From positions 941,541-1,005,540 of the forward strand of contig JACTAT010000042.1 of assembly GCA_014526335.1 (NCBI GenBank): 64,000 nucleotides of DNA, written 5' to 3'. The translations under genes were made by a program, and so were the position numbers. The notes beneath the pieces were generated by a model that saw only the letters and a program-made list of their open reading frames with translations, had not been told where the DNA came from and searched no databases. Positions 34,447 through 47,200 of the stretch are shown here, one piece after another. Every line of letters begins with the position of its first letter. The stretch's first letter is position 1. This DNA is from Chrysaora quinquecirrha (taxonomy: Eukaryota > Cnidaria > Scyphozoa > Semaeostomeae > Pelagiidae).

Positions 34447-37400
34447 TTGCAAAATGGCTTTGAGCATAAGCGCTTAGCATAGCTCTTTTATCAAAGACCG
34501 CTCAGCTCTTATAACATATATTTCAACCCAATGATTTCTGCTACGTCCCGTCCGCTAGTTAGTGTTTGCTATGGGGGCTAAGCGTTGCAAAATGGCTTTG
34601 AGCATAAGCGCCTAGCATAGCTCTTTTATCAATGACCTTTCAGCTCTTATAACATATATTTCAACCCAATGATTTCTGCCACGTCCTATGCGCTAGTTAG
34701 TGTTTGGTATGAGGGCCCAGCTTTGTAAAGTGGCTTTGAGCGTAAGGGCTTAGCATAGCTCTATTATCAATGAATTTTCAGCTCGTATAACATATATTTC
34801 AACACAATGATTTCTGCTAAGTCCCGTCCGCTAGTTAAGTGTTTGCTATGGGAGCCAAGCTTTGTAAAATGGCTTTGAGTGTAAGGGCTTAGCATAGCTC
34901 TAGTACTAATGACCTTTCAGCTCTTATAACATATATTTAAACCCAATGATTTCTGCTACGTCCCATGCGCTAGTTAGTGTTTGCTATGGGAGCCAAGCTT
35001 TGCAAAATGGCTTTGAGCGTAAGGGCTTAGCATAGCACTATTATCAATGACCTTTCAGCTCTTATAACATGTATTTCAACCCAATGATTTCTGCTAAGTC
35101 CCATGCGCTAGTTAGTGTTTGCTATGGGGGCCCAGCTTTGTAAAGTGGCTTTCAGCATAAGCGCTAAGCATAGCTCTTTTATCGAAGACCTTTCAGCTCT
35201 TATAACATACATTAAAACACAGTGATTTCTGCTACGTCCCGTGCGCTAGTTAGTATTTGCTATGGGGCACAGCTTTGTAAAGTTGCTTTGACCGTAAGGG
35301 CTTAGCATAAATCTATTATCAATGACCTTTCAGCTCTTATAACATATATTTCAACCCAATGTTTTGCTACGTCCTATGCGCTAGTTAAGTGTTTGTTATG
35401 AGGACCCATCTTTGTAAAGTTGATTTGAGCGTATGCGCTTAGCATAGCTCTTTTATCAAAGACCGTTCAGCTCTTATAACATATATTCCAACCCAATGAT
35501 TTCTGCTACGTCCCGTGCGCTAGTTATTGTTTGCTATGGGGGCGAAGCTTTGTAAAGTGGCTTTGAGCGTAACCGCTTAGCATAGCTCTATTATCAATGA
35601 TCTTTCAGCTCTTATAACATATATTTCAAACTCAATGATTTCTGCTACGTCCCGTGCGCTAGTTAAGTGTTTGCTATGGGGACACAGCTTTGTAAAGTTG
35701 CTTTGAGCGTAAGGGCTTAGCATAAATCTATTATCAATGACCTTTCAGCTCTTATAACATATATTTCAACCCAATGTTTTGCTACGTCCTATGCGCTAGT
35801 TAAGTGTTTGTTATGAGGACCCATCTTTGTAAAGTTGATTTGAGCGTATGCGCTTAGCATAGCTCTTTTATCAAAGACCGTTCAGCTCTTATAACATATA
35901 TTCCAACCCAATGATTTCTGCTACGTCCCGTGCGCTAGTTATTGTTTGCTATGGGGGCGAAGCTTTGTAAAGTGGCTTTGAGCGTAACCGCTTAGCATAG
36001 CTCTATTATCAATGACCTTTCAGCTCTTATAACATATATTTCAACCCAATTATTTCTGCAACGTCGCGTGCGCTAGTTAGTGTTTGCTATGGGGGCGAAG
36101 CTTTGTAAAGTGGCTTTGAGCGTAAACGCTTAGCATAGCTCTATTATCAAAGACCGTTCAGCTCTTATAACATATATTTCAACCCAATGATTTCTGCTAC
36201 GTCCCGTGCGCTAGTTAGAGTTTGCTATGGGGGCGAAGCTTTGTAAAGTGGCTTTGAGCGTAAGCATTTAGCATAGCTCTATTATCAATGACCTTTCAGC
36301 TCTTATAACATATATTTCAACCCAATGATTTCTGCAACGTTCGGTGCGCTAGTTAGTGTCTGCTATGGAGGCGAAGCTTTGTAAAGTGGCTTTGAGCATA
36401 AGCATTTAGCAGAGCTCTATTATCAATGACCTTTCAGCTCTTATAACATATATGTCAACCCAATGATTTTTGCTACGTCCCGTGCGCTAGTTAGTGTTTG
36501 TTATGAGGACCCAGCTTTGTAAAGTTGCTTTGAGCGTATGCGCTTAGCATAGATCTTTTATTAAAGACCGTTCAGCTCTTATAACATATGTTTAAACCCA
36601 ATGATTTCTGCCAAGTCCCATGCGCTAGTTAAGTGTTTGCTATGGGGGCCCAGCTTTGTAAATTGGCTTTGAGCATAAGCGCTTAGCATAGCTCTATTAT
36701 CAATGACCTTTCAGCTCTTATAGCATATATTTCAACCCAATGATTTCTGCTAAGTCCCATGCGCTATTTAAGTGTTTGCTTTGGGTGCCCAGCTTTGTAA
36801 AATGGCTTTGAGCGTAATGGCTTAGCATAGCTCTATTATCAATGACCTTTCAGCTCTTATAAATAATGTTTTAACCCAATGATTTCTGCTACTTCCTATG
36901 CGCTAGTTAAGTGTTTGCTAAGGGGGCCCAGCTTTGTAAAGTTGCTTTGAGCGTAAGCGATTAGCATAGCACTATTATAAATGACCTTTCAGCTCTTATA
37001 ACATATATTTCAACCCAATGATTTCTGCTACGTCCCATGCGCTAGTTAAGTGTTTGTTATGGGGGCCCAGCTTTGTAAAATGGCTTTGAGCGTAAGGGCT
37101 TAGCATAGCTCTATTATCAATGACCTTTCAGCTCTTATAACATATGTTTTAACCCAATGATTTCTGCTACGTCCTATGCGCTAGTTAAGTGACTGCTATG
37201 GGGCCATGTTTTCTAATGTGGCTTTGAGCGTAAGGGCTTAGCATAGCTCTATTATCAATGACCTTTCAGCTCTTATAACATATATTTCAACCAGATGATT
37301 TCTGCTACGTCCTATGTGCTAGTTAAGTGATTGCTATGGGGGCCAAGCTTTGTAAAGTGGCTTTGAGCGGAAACTCTTAGCATAGCTCTATTATCAATGA

Positions 37401-40400
37401 CCTTTCAGCTCTTATAACCTATGTTTTAACCCAATGATTTCTGCTACTTCCTATGCGCTAGTTAAGTGTTTGCTAAGGGGGCCCAGCTTTGTAAAGTTGC
37501 TTTGAGCGTAAGCGATTAGCATAGCACTATTATAAATGACCTTTCAGCTCTTATAACATATATTTCAACCCAATGATTTCTGCTACGTCCCGTGCGCTAG
37601 TTAGTGTTTGCTATGGGGGCCAAGCTTTGTAAAGTGGCTTTGAGCGTAAACTCTTAGCATAGCTCTATTATCAATGACCTTTCAGCTCTTATAACATATA
37701 TTTCAACCCAATGATTTCTGCTTAGTCCCGTGCGCTAGTTAAGTGCTTGCTATGGGGGCCCAGCTTTGTAAATTGGCTTTGAGCGTAAGGGCTTAGCATA
37801 GCTCTATTATCAATGACCTTTCAGCTCTTAAAACATATAATTCAACCCAATGATTTCTGCTACATCCTATGCGCTAGTTAAGTGTTTGCTAAGGGGGCCC
37901 AGCTTTGTAAAGTTGCTTTGAGCGTAAGCGCTTAGCAAAGCACTATTATAAATTACCTTTCAGATCTTATAACATATATTTCAACCCAATGATTTCTGCT
38001 ACGTCCCGTGCGCTAGTTAAGTGATTGCTATGGGGCCATGTTTTGTAAAGTGGCTTTGAGCGTAAGGGCTTAGCATAGCTCTATTATCAATGACCTTTCA
38101 GCTCTTATAACATATATTTCAACCCAATGATTTCTGCTACGTCCCATGCGCTAGTTAAGTGTTTGTTATGGGGGCCCAGCTTTGTAAAATGGCTTTGAGC
38201 GTAAGGGCTTAGCATAGCTCTATTATCAATGACCTTTCAGCTCTTATAACATATGTTTTAACCCAATGATTTCTGCTACGTCCTATGCGCTAGTTAAGTG
38301 ACTGCTATGGGGCCATGTTTTCTAATGTGGCTTTGAGCGTAAGGGCTTAGCATAGCTCTATTATCAATGACCTTTCAGCTCTTATAACATATATTTCAAC
38401 CAGATGATTTCTGCTACGTCCTATGTGCTAGTTAAGTGATTGCTATGGGGGCCAAGCTTTGTAAAGTGGCTTTGAGCGGAAACTCTTAGCATAGCTCTAT
38501 TATCAATGACCTTTCAGCTCTTATAACCTATGTTTTAACCCAATGATTTCTGCTACTTCCTATGCGCTAGTTAAGTGTTTGCTAAGGGGGCCCAGCTTTG
38601 TAAAGTTGCTTTGAGCGTAAGCGATTAGCATAGCACTATTATAAATGACCTTTCAGCTCTTATAACATATATTTCAACCCAATGATTTCTGCTACGTCCC
38701 GTGCGCTAGTTAGTGTTTGCTATGGGGGCCAAGCTTTGTAAAGTGGCTTTGAGCGTAAACTCTTAGCATAGCTCTATTATCAATGACCTTTCAGCTCTTA
38801 TAACATATATTTCAACCCAATGATTTCTGCTTAGTCCCGTGCGCTAGTTAAGTGCTTGCTATGGGGCCCAGCTTTGTAAATTGGCTTTGAGCGTAAGGGC
38901 TTAGCATAGCTCTATTATCAATGACCTTTCAGCTCTTAAAACATATAATTCAACCCAATGATTTCTGCTACATCCTATGCGCTAGTTAAGTGTTTGCTAA
39001 GGGGGCCCAGCTTTGTAAAGTTGCTTTGAGCGTAAGCGCTTAGCAAAGCACTATTATAAATTACCTTTCAGATCTTATAACATATATTTCAACCCAATGA
39101 TTTCTGCTACGTCCCGTGCGCTAGTTAAGTGATTGCTATGGGGCCATGTTTTGTAAAGTGGCTTTGAGCGTAAGGGCTTAGCATAGCTCTATTATCAATG
39201 ACCTTTCAGCTCTTATAACATATATTTCAACCCAATGACTTCTGCTACGTCTTATGCGCTAGTTAAGTGATTGCTATGTGGGCCATGTTTTGTAAAGTGG
39301 CTTTGAGCGTAAAAGCTTAGCATAGCTCTATTACCAATGACCTTTCAGCTCTTAAAACATATATTTCAACCCAATGATTTCTTCTACGTCCTATGCGCTA
39401 GTTAGTGTTTGCTATGGGGGCCCAGCTTTGTAAAGTGGCTTTGAGCGTAAGGGCTTAGCATAGCTCTATTATCAATGACCTTTCAGCTCTTATAACATAT
39501 ATTTCAACCAGATGATTTCTGCTACGTCCCGTGCGCTAGTTAGTGTTTGCTATGGGGGCCAAGCTTTGTAAAGTGGCTTTGAGCGTAACCGCTTAGCATA
39601 GCTCTATTATCAAAGACCGTTCAGCTCTTATAACATATATTTCAACCCAATGATTTCTGCTACGTCCCGTGCGCTAGTTAGAGTTTGCTATGGGGGCGAA
39701 GCTTTGTAAAGTGGCTTTGAGCGTAAGCATTTAGCATAGCTCTATTATCAATGACCTTTCAGCTCTTATAACATATATTTCAACCCAATGATTTCTGCAA
39801 CGTTCGGTGCGCTAGTTAGTGTCTGCTATGAAGGCGAAGCTTTGTAAAGTGGCTTTGAGCATAAGCATTTAGCAGAGCTCTATTATCAATGACCTTTCAG
39901 CTCTTATAACATATATGTCAACCCAATGATTTTTGCTACGTCCCGTGCACTAGTTAGTGTTTGTTATGAGGACCCAGCTTTGTAAAGTTGCTTTGAGCGT
40001 ATGCGCTTAGCATAGATCTTTTATTAAAGACCGTTCAGCTCTTATAACATATGTTTAAACCCAATGATTTCTGCCAAGTCCCATGCGCTAGTTAAGTGTT
40101 TGCTATGGGGGCCCAGCTTTGTAAATTGGCTTTGAGCATAAGCGCTTAGCATAGCTCTATTATCAATGACCTTTCAGCTCTTATAGCATATATTTCAACC
40201 CAATGATTTCTGCTAAGTCCCATGCGCTAGTTAAGTGTTTGCTTTGGGTGCCCAGCTTTGTAAAATGGCTTTGAGCGTAATGGCTTAGCATAGCTCTATT
40301 ATCAATGACCTTTCAGCTCTTATAAATAATGTTTTAACCCAATGATTTCTGCTACTTCCTATGCGCTAGTTAAGTGTTTGCTAAGGGGGCCCAGCTTTGT

Positions 40401-41646
40401 AAAGTTGCTTTGAGCGTAAGCGATTAGCATAGCACTATTATAAATGACCTTTCAGCTCTTATAACATATATTTCAACCCAATGATTTCTGCTACGTCCCG
40501 TGCGCTAGTTAGTGTTTGCTATGGGGGCCAAGCTTTGTAAAGTGGCTTTGAGCGTAAACTCTTAGCATAGCTCTATTATCAATGACCTTTCAGCTCTTAT
40601 AACATATATTTCAACCCAATGATTTCTGCTTAGTCCCGTGCGCTAGTTAAGTGCTTGCTATGGGGGCCCAGCTTTGTAAACTGGCTTTGAGCGTAAGGGC
40701 TTAGCATAGCTCTATTATCAATGACCTTTCAGCTCTTAAAACACATAATTCAACCCAATGATTTCTGCTACATCCTATGCGCTAGTTAAGTGTTTGCTAA
40801 GGGGGCCCAGCTTTGCAAAGTTGCTTTGAGCGTAAGCGCTTAGCAAAGCACTATTTTAAATTACCTTTCAGATCTTATAACATATATTTCAACCCAATGA
40901 TTTCTGCTACGTCCCGTGCGCTAGTTAAGTGATTGCTATGGGGGCCCAGCTTTGTAAAGTGGCTTTGAGCGTAAGGGCTTAGCATAGCTCTATTATCAAT
41001 GACCTTTCAGCTCTTAAAACATATAATTCAACCCAATGATTTCTGCTACATCCTATGCGCTAGTTAAGTGTTTGCTAAGGGGGCCCAGCTTTGTAAAGTT
41101 GCTTTGAGCGTAAGCGCTTAGCAAAGCACTAATATAAATTACCTTTCAGATCTTATAACATATATTTCAACCCAATGATTTCTGCTACGTCCCATGCGCT
41201 AGTTAAGTGTTTGCTATGGGGACCAAGCTTTGTAAAGTGGCTTTGAGCGTAAGGGCTTAGCATAGCTCTATTATCAATGACCTTTCTGCTCTTATAACAT
41301 ATACTTCAACACAATGATTTCTGCTAAGTCCCGTCCGCTAGTTAAGTGTTTGCTATGGGAGCCAAGCTTTGTAAAATGGCTTTGAGTGTAAGGGCTTAGC
41401 ATAGCTCTAGTATCAATGACCTTTCAGCTCTTATAACATATATTTCAACCCAATGATTTCTGCTTAGTCCCGTGCGCTAGTTAAGTGCTTGCTATGGGGG
41501 CCCAGCTTTGTAAACTGGCTTTGAGCGTAAGGGCTTAGCATAGCACTATTATCAATGACCTTTCAGCTCTTATACCATGTATTTCAATCCAATGATTTCA
41601 GCTACGGCCCGTCCGCTAGTTAGTGTTTGCTATGGGGCCAAGCGTT
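34447..41646. repeat. Satellite B array, segment 3
   Basis: About 52 units of 138/139 bp, same family and orientation as the flanking segments. It contains a 3-unit repeat near 35340-35860 (offset 415 bp) and an 8-unit duplication at about 37000-39215. Its right end (39563-41646) repeats 30150-32094. No coding signal is seen. Confidence 0.95.
37000..39215. repeat. Tandem duplication of an 8-unit satellite B block (1,109 bp)
   Basis: The rare units with CCATGTTTTCTAATGTGG, CAACCAGATGATTTC and GCGGAAACTCTTAGC occur at 37201-37380 and again 1,109 bp later, along with the units around them. One copy lacks a G in GGGGGCCC. Confidence 0.8.
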
Positions 41647-44229
41647 TTGTTTGTCAACTTATTTTATATCGATTCTCTAATTTCTAGCTTTCTACATACA
41701 AAATATACATAGGAAACTAATCTAAATCGATAATTAATGAATAAAATATATGTAATTATGTTAATCCATACTGACAAGCGTTGCAATTACAATTTGGGCC
41801 ATCCCACTTTTTAATCATGTGTTTAAAACTGTTCAAATTTTCGGCGGATTTTATTTCATTCGGCAGGCCATTTCATATTTGCGGACCCAAAGATCGAAGG
41901 CTATTAGAGCCAAAGGTGACCTGATTTGGTCTGTAATGCTGTAAGTCATTGGGGTTTCGCGATGAGTAGAGAGATGATTTTATTTTAAAAATATCATGCA
42001 TGAAAGATGGGTTTATATTTTTCAATGTCTTAAAAACCTCGATACAAAGAACCCTTAGACGAGAAACATGCATAGTACACCGTTCTGACTTCATCAGTAA
42101 TTCACTGTAAGAGGTTTGGTTGTCAGTGTATAGAAATCTCAGGGCACGTTCTTGAATCTTTTCAATTTTTTGCAAAGCTTTAGATGACGAGAAATACCAA
42201 ACAAGAGGGCAATAATCAAAATTTTAATAAACGAAACTTTGGATAAGGATTTTCCTTTCATTAAAACCAATAAATTGTTTGAGTCTTTCAAGACATTGAG
42301 TTGTGATGCAGCTTTTCTGCAAAGTTCAGAGATATGCTGTTCAAAATTTAGCTTATAATCTAGCTGTATACCTAGCAATTTGACAGTTTCTTCTGATTTG
42401 ATCTCTTTGCCTTGGATATCAAAAATCTCTCCACTAGTATTTCTTTGATCCTTGCTAATGAGGAGTGCGTGAAATTTTTCTGGATTGGCTATCATTTGAT
42501 TTTGGTTCAGCCAATTCAAAGCTACCCCAGCTTCTTCTTCTAGTACCTCCATCAAATTTGATAGAGTCTCAGAAAAATAAGCTAGAGTGTTATCGTCAGC
42601 ATAATTGTGTAATGTTGCTCGGTTAATGAACAAAAATAGATCGTTTATATAAATATTGAAGAGGATAGGACCCAAAACCGAGCCTTGAGGCACCCCTGAC
42701 AGAATTGTTTGGAAAGTGCTATATGTATTATTGATTCTAACAGACTGTTTCCGCCGTTTTAAGTAAGAGTAAATAAGGACCAGAGCATTTTCATCAAAAC
42801 CATAGGCATGTAATTTGGCTATAAGTAAATCGTGTGAATGCAATCGAAAGCTTTTGATAGATCCATGAGGATAGCTCCTACAATATTATCATTATCAAGT
42901 TTGACCTCCATTCTTCTATCATTCTTATCAAAACATGCTGTGTGCCATATGCTCTTCTATAGGCAGCAATGAAAAGTGAAAGGGTTTCATCCAAGAAAGG
43001 GATAAGCTGGTTTTTCAGAATCTTTTCATAGACTTTAGAGAATATATTTAGAATGCTGACTGGACGAAAGTTTCGCTCAACTGTACGATTTGCCTCCCCT
43101 TTATCCAACGGACATACCGCAGCTCGTTTTCCATTTTCTGGGAACCTATAGTTGCGTATGCTGCTGTTAATGGCATCTGTTAAAGGGGCTGCAAGGTCGT
43201 CTGCAGCCAAAAGCACAAGTTTTGGTGGTATTTGATCTTCTCCGTTGATTTCCTACCGTCTAAAGACCTTAGCTGTTCCCTAACTTGACAGACTTGTACC
43301 TCATGAAAGGAAAATGAAATGAAGTTGTTTTCAGGATTTTGAATAATAGCTAAAATACTTGGGTGGCTTTTGTATTTTTGAAGTATCAGCCTAATGATTT
43401 GCCGATCATCATCAGTTTCAACCGTATCTGCAATGTTGCAAGGTTGTTCACCGCTAGACTTTTCTACTATATTGATGTAATGATCGTTAAATATTTCGGT
43501 TAGCTGTTGATCGTCGGTTACGATTTCATTATTCTTGACTAATGATATATCATTACCAGCTAAGCCTCCTTTGTTGGAGAGAAAAGGTTTGACAAGGTCC
43601 CAGAATGCTCGATTCGAAACAAGTCCATTTTCAGTTGCATGTTTGAAATGCTGTTTAATTGCTTTTTTTCTCAGAGAGACACATTTATTTCTTTGTCGTT
43701 TGAAATTTAGCTCATTTTCTTTTGTAGGGCCTTTCTTAAATCTCTTTTGTAGCCTCGTTCTGGTATAAATTCCCTTTTTTAATTCCCTAGTCATGAAAGG
43801 AGCACTATTTCCTCTTAACATTTTTGTTTTTAGAGGGGCATGTTTGTCAACCAATTTTCGAAAAGTACAGACAAGATCATTATAAGCTTGATCAGGATCG
43901 TCAGGAGCACTAAAACTCGCCAGCTTTATATCTGATAAAAAATTTTCGGCATCAAACTTTTTGTAGCTGCGATACTTGATTACCTTAGGCTTAAGTTGCA
44001 AAATGGCTTTGAGCATAAGCGCTTAGCATAGCTCTTTTATCAAAGACCGCTCAGCTCTTATAACATATATTTCATCCCAATGATTTCTGCTACGTCCCGT
44101 CCGCTAGTTAGTGTTTGCTATGGGGGCTAAGCGTTGCAAAATGGCTTTGAGCATAAGCGCCTAGCATAGCTCTTTTATCAATGACCTTTCAGCTCTTATA
44201 ACATATATTTCAACCCAATGATTTCTGCC
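39563..44229. repeat. Second copy of a satellite-plus-LINE block first seen at 30150-34680
   Basis: 30150-30830 matches 39563-40243 (offset 9,413) and 31070-34680 matches 40622-44229 (offset 9,549-9,552), including the LINE insertion and both of its junctions. Between these, copy 2 carries one extra unit and different variants. The match ends after GATTTCTGCCACGTC. This is a segmental duplication by satellite exchange, not two LINE insertions. Confidence 0.88.
41647..43995 (-). pseudogene. 5'-truncated, degenerate LINE, copy 2 (RT region)
   Basis: Nearly base-for-base copy of the LINE at 32095-34446, with the same satellite junctions, the same 5' truncation point (LKPKVIKYRS) and the same TGA (41873-41875) in place of the conserved Trp. 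It differs by single bases. It has five T near 43375, keeping the pre-RT frame open from 44016 to 43180. It lacks one C near 42905, one G near 42836 and one C near 43243, which break the RT frame into 42139-42843 and 42878-43216. RT motifs LSKAF, GVPQGSVLGP and YADDN are present. The RT is inactive. The copy-specific breaks are all in short homopolymers and could be sequence errors. Confidence 0.9.
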
Positions 44230-47200
44230 ACGTCACTTGCGCTAGTTAAGTGTTTGATATGGGGGCCCAGCTTTGTAAAGTGGCTTTGAGCGTAAGGGCT
44301 TAGCATAGCTCTATTATCAATGACTTTTCAGCTCTTATAACATAAATTTAAACAAAATGATTTCTGCTACGCCCCGTGCGCTAGTAAGTGTTTGCTATGG
44401 AGGCACAGCTTTGTAAAGTGGCTTTGAGCGTAAGGGCTTAGCATAGCACTATTATCAATGAATTTTCAGCTCGTATAACATATATTTCAACCCAATGATT
44501 TCAGATACGTCCCGTGCGCTAGTTATTGTTTGCTATGGGGGCCCAGCTTTGTAAAGTGGCTTCCAGCATAAGCGCTAAGCATAGCTCTATTATCGAAGAC
44601 CTTTCAGCTCTTATAACATACATTAAAACACAGTGATTTCTGCTACGTCCCGTGCGCTAGTTAAGTGTTTGCTATGGAGGCACAGCTTTGTAAAGTTGCT
44701 TTGAGCGTAAGGGCTTAGCATAAATCTATTATCAATGACCCTTCAACTCTTATAACATATATTTAAACCCAATGATTTTTGCTACGTCCCGTGCGCTAGT
44801 TAAGTGTTTGTTATGAGGACCCAGCTTTGTAAAGTTGCTTTGAGCGTATGCGCTTAGCATAGATCTTTTATTAAAGACCGTTCAGCTCTTATAACATATG
44901 TTTAAACCCAATGATTTCTGCTAAGTCCCATGCGCTAGTTAAGTGTTTGCTATGGGGGCCCAGCTTTGTAAATTGGCTTTGAGCATAAGCGCTTAGCATA
45001 GCTCTATTATCAATGACCTTTCAGCTCTTATAGCATATATTTCAACCCAATGATTTCTGCTAAGTCCCATGCGCTAGTTAAGTGTTTGCTTTGGGTGCCC
45101 AGCTTTGTAAAATGGCTTTGAGCGTAATGGCTTAGCATAGCTCTATTATCAATCACCTTTCAGCTCTTATAAATTATGTTTTAACCCAATGATTTCTGCT
45201 ACGTCCCATGCGCTAGTAAAGTGTTTGCTAAGGGGGCCCAGCTTTGTAAAGTTGCTTTGAGCGTAAGTGATTAGCATAGCACTATTATAAATGACCTTTC
45301 AGCTCTTATAACATATATTTCAACCCAATGATTTCTGCTACGTCCCATGCGCTAGTTAAGTGTTTGTTATGGGGGCCCAGCTTTGTAAAATGGCTTTGAG
45401 CGTAAGGGCTTAGCATAGTTCTATTATCAATGACCTTTCAGCTCTTATAAATTATGTTTTAACCCAATGATTTCTGCTACGTCCTATGCGCTAGTTAAGT
45501 GTTTGCTATGGGGAGCAAGCTTTGTAAAATGGCTTTGAGCGTAAGGGCTTAGCATAGCTCTATTATCAATAACCTTTCAGCTCTTATAACATATATTTCA
45601 ACCCAATGATTTCTGCTACGTCCCATGCGCTAGTTAAGTGTTTGTTATGGGGGCCCAGCTTTGTAAAATGGCTTTGAGCGTAAGGGCTTAGCATAGTTCT
45701 ATTATCAATGACCTTTCAGCTCTTATAAATTATGTTTTAACCCAATGATTTCTGCTACGTCCTATGCGCTAGTTAAGTGTTTGCTATGGGGAGCAAGCTT
45801 TGTAAAATGGCTTTGAGCGTAAGGGCTTAGCATAGCTCTATTATCAATGACCTTTAAGCTCTTATAACATATATTTCAACCCAATGATTTCTGCTACGTT
45901 CTATGCGCTAGTTAAGTGATTGCTATGGGGGCCCAGCTTTGTAAAGTGGCTTTGAGCGTAAGGGCTTAGCATAGCTCTATTATCAATAACCTTTCAGCTC
46001 TTATAACATATATTTCAACCCATTGATTTCTGCTACGTCCTATGCGCTAGTTAGTGTTTGCTATGAGGGCCCAGCTTTGTAAAGTGGCTTTGAGCGTAAG
46101 GGCTTAGCATATCTCTATTATCAATGAATTTTCAGCTCGTATAACATATATTTCAACACAATGATTTCTGCTAAGTCCCGTCCGCTAGTTAAGTGTTTGC
46201 TATGGCAGCCAAGCTTTGTAAAATGGCTTTGAGTGTAAGGGCTTAGCATAGCTCTAGTACTAATGACCTTTCAGCTCTTATAACATATATTTAAACCCAA
46301 TGATTTCTGCTACGTCCCGTGCGCTAGTTAGTGTTTGCTATGGGAGCCAAGCTTTGCAAAATGGCTTTGAGCGTAAGGGCTTAGCATAGCACTATTATCA
46401 ATGACCTTTCAGCTCTTATAACATGTATTTCAACCCAATGATTTCTGCTAAGTCCCATGCGCTAGTTAGTGTTTGCTATGGGGGCCAAGCGTTGCAAAAT
46501 GGCTTTGAGCATAAGCGCTTAGCATAGCTCTTTTATCAAAGACCGCTCAGCTCTTATAACATATATTTCAACCCAATGATTTCTGCTACGTCCCGTCCGC
46601 TAGTTAGTGTTTGCTATGGGGGCAAAGCGTTGCAAAATGGCTTTGAGCGTAAGCATTTAGCATAGCTCTATTATCAAAGACCTTTCAGCTCTTATAACAT
46701 ACACTTCAACCCAATGACTTCTGCCAAGTCTCGTGCGCTAGTTAGTGTTTGCTATGGGTGCCCAGCTTTTGTAAAATGGCTTTGAGCATACGCGCTTAGC
46801 AAAGCTCTATTATCAAAGACCATTCAGCTCGTATAACATACACTTCAACCCAATGACTTCTGCCAAGTCTCGTGCGCTAGTTAGTGTTTGCTATGGGTGT
46901 CCAGCTTTGTAAAATGGCTTTGAGCATACGCGCTTAGCAAAGCTCTATTATCAAAGACCATTCAGCTCGTATAACATACACTTCAACCCAATGACTTCAG
47001 CCAAGTCTCGTGCGCTAGTTAGTGTTTGCTATGGGGGCCCAGCTTTGTAAAGTGGCTTTGGGCGTAAGCGCTTAGCATAGCACTATTATCAATGACCTTT
47101 CAGCTCTTATAACATATATTTCAACCCAATGATTTCTGCTACGTCCTCTGAGCTAGTTAGTGTTTGCTATGGGGCTCAGCTTTGTAAAATAGCTTTGAGC

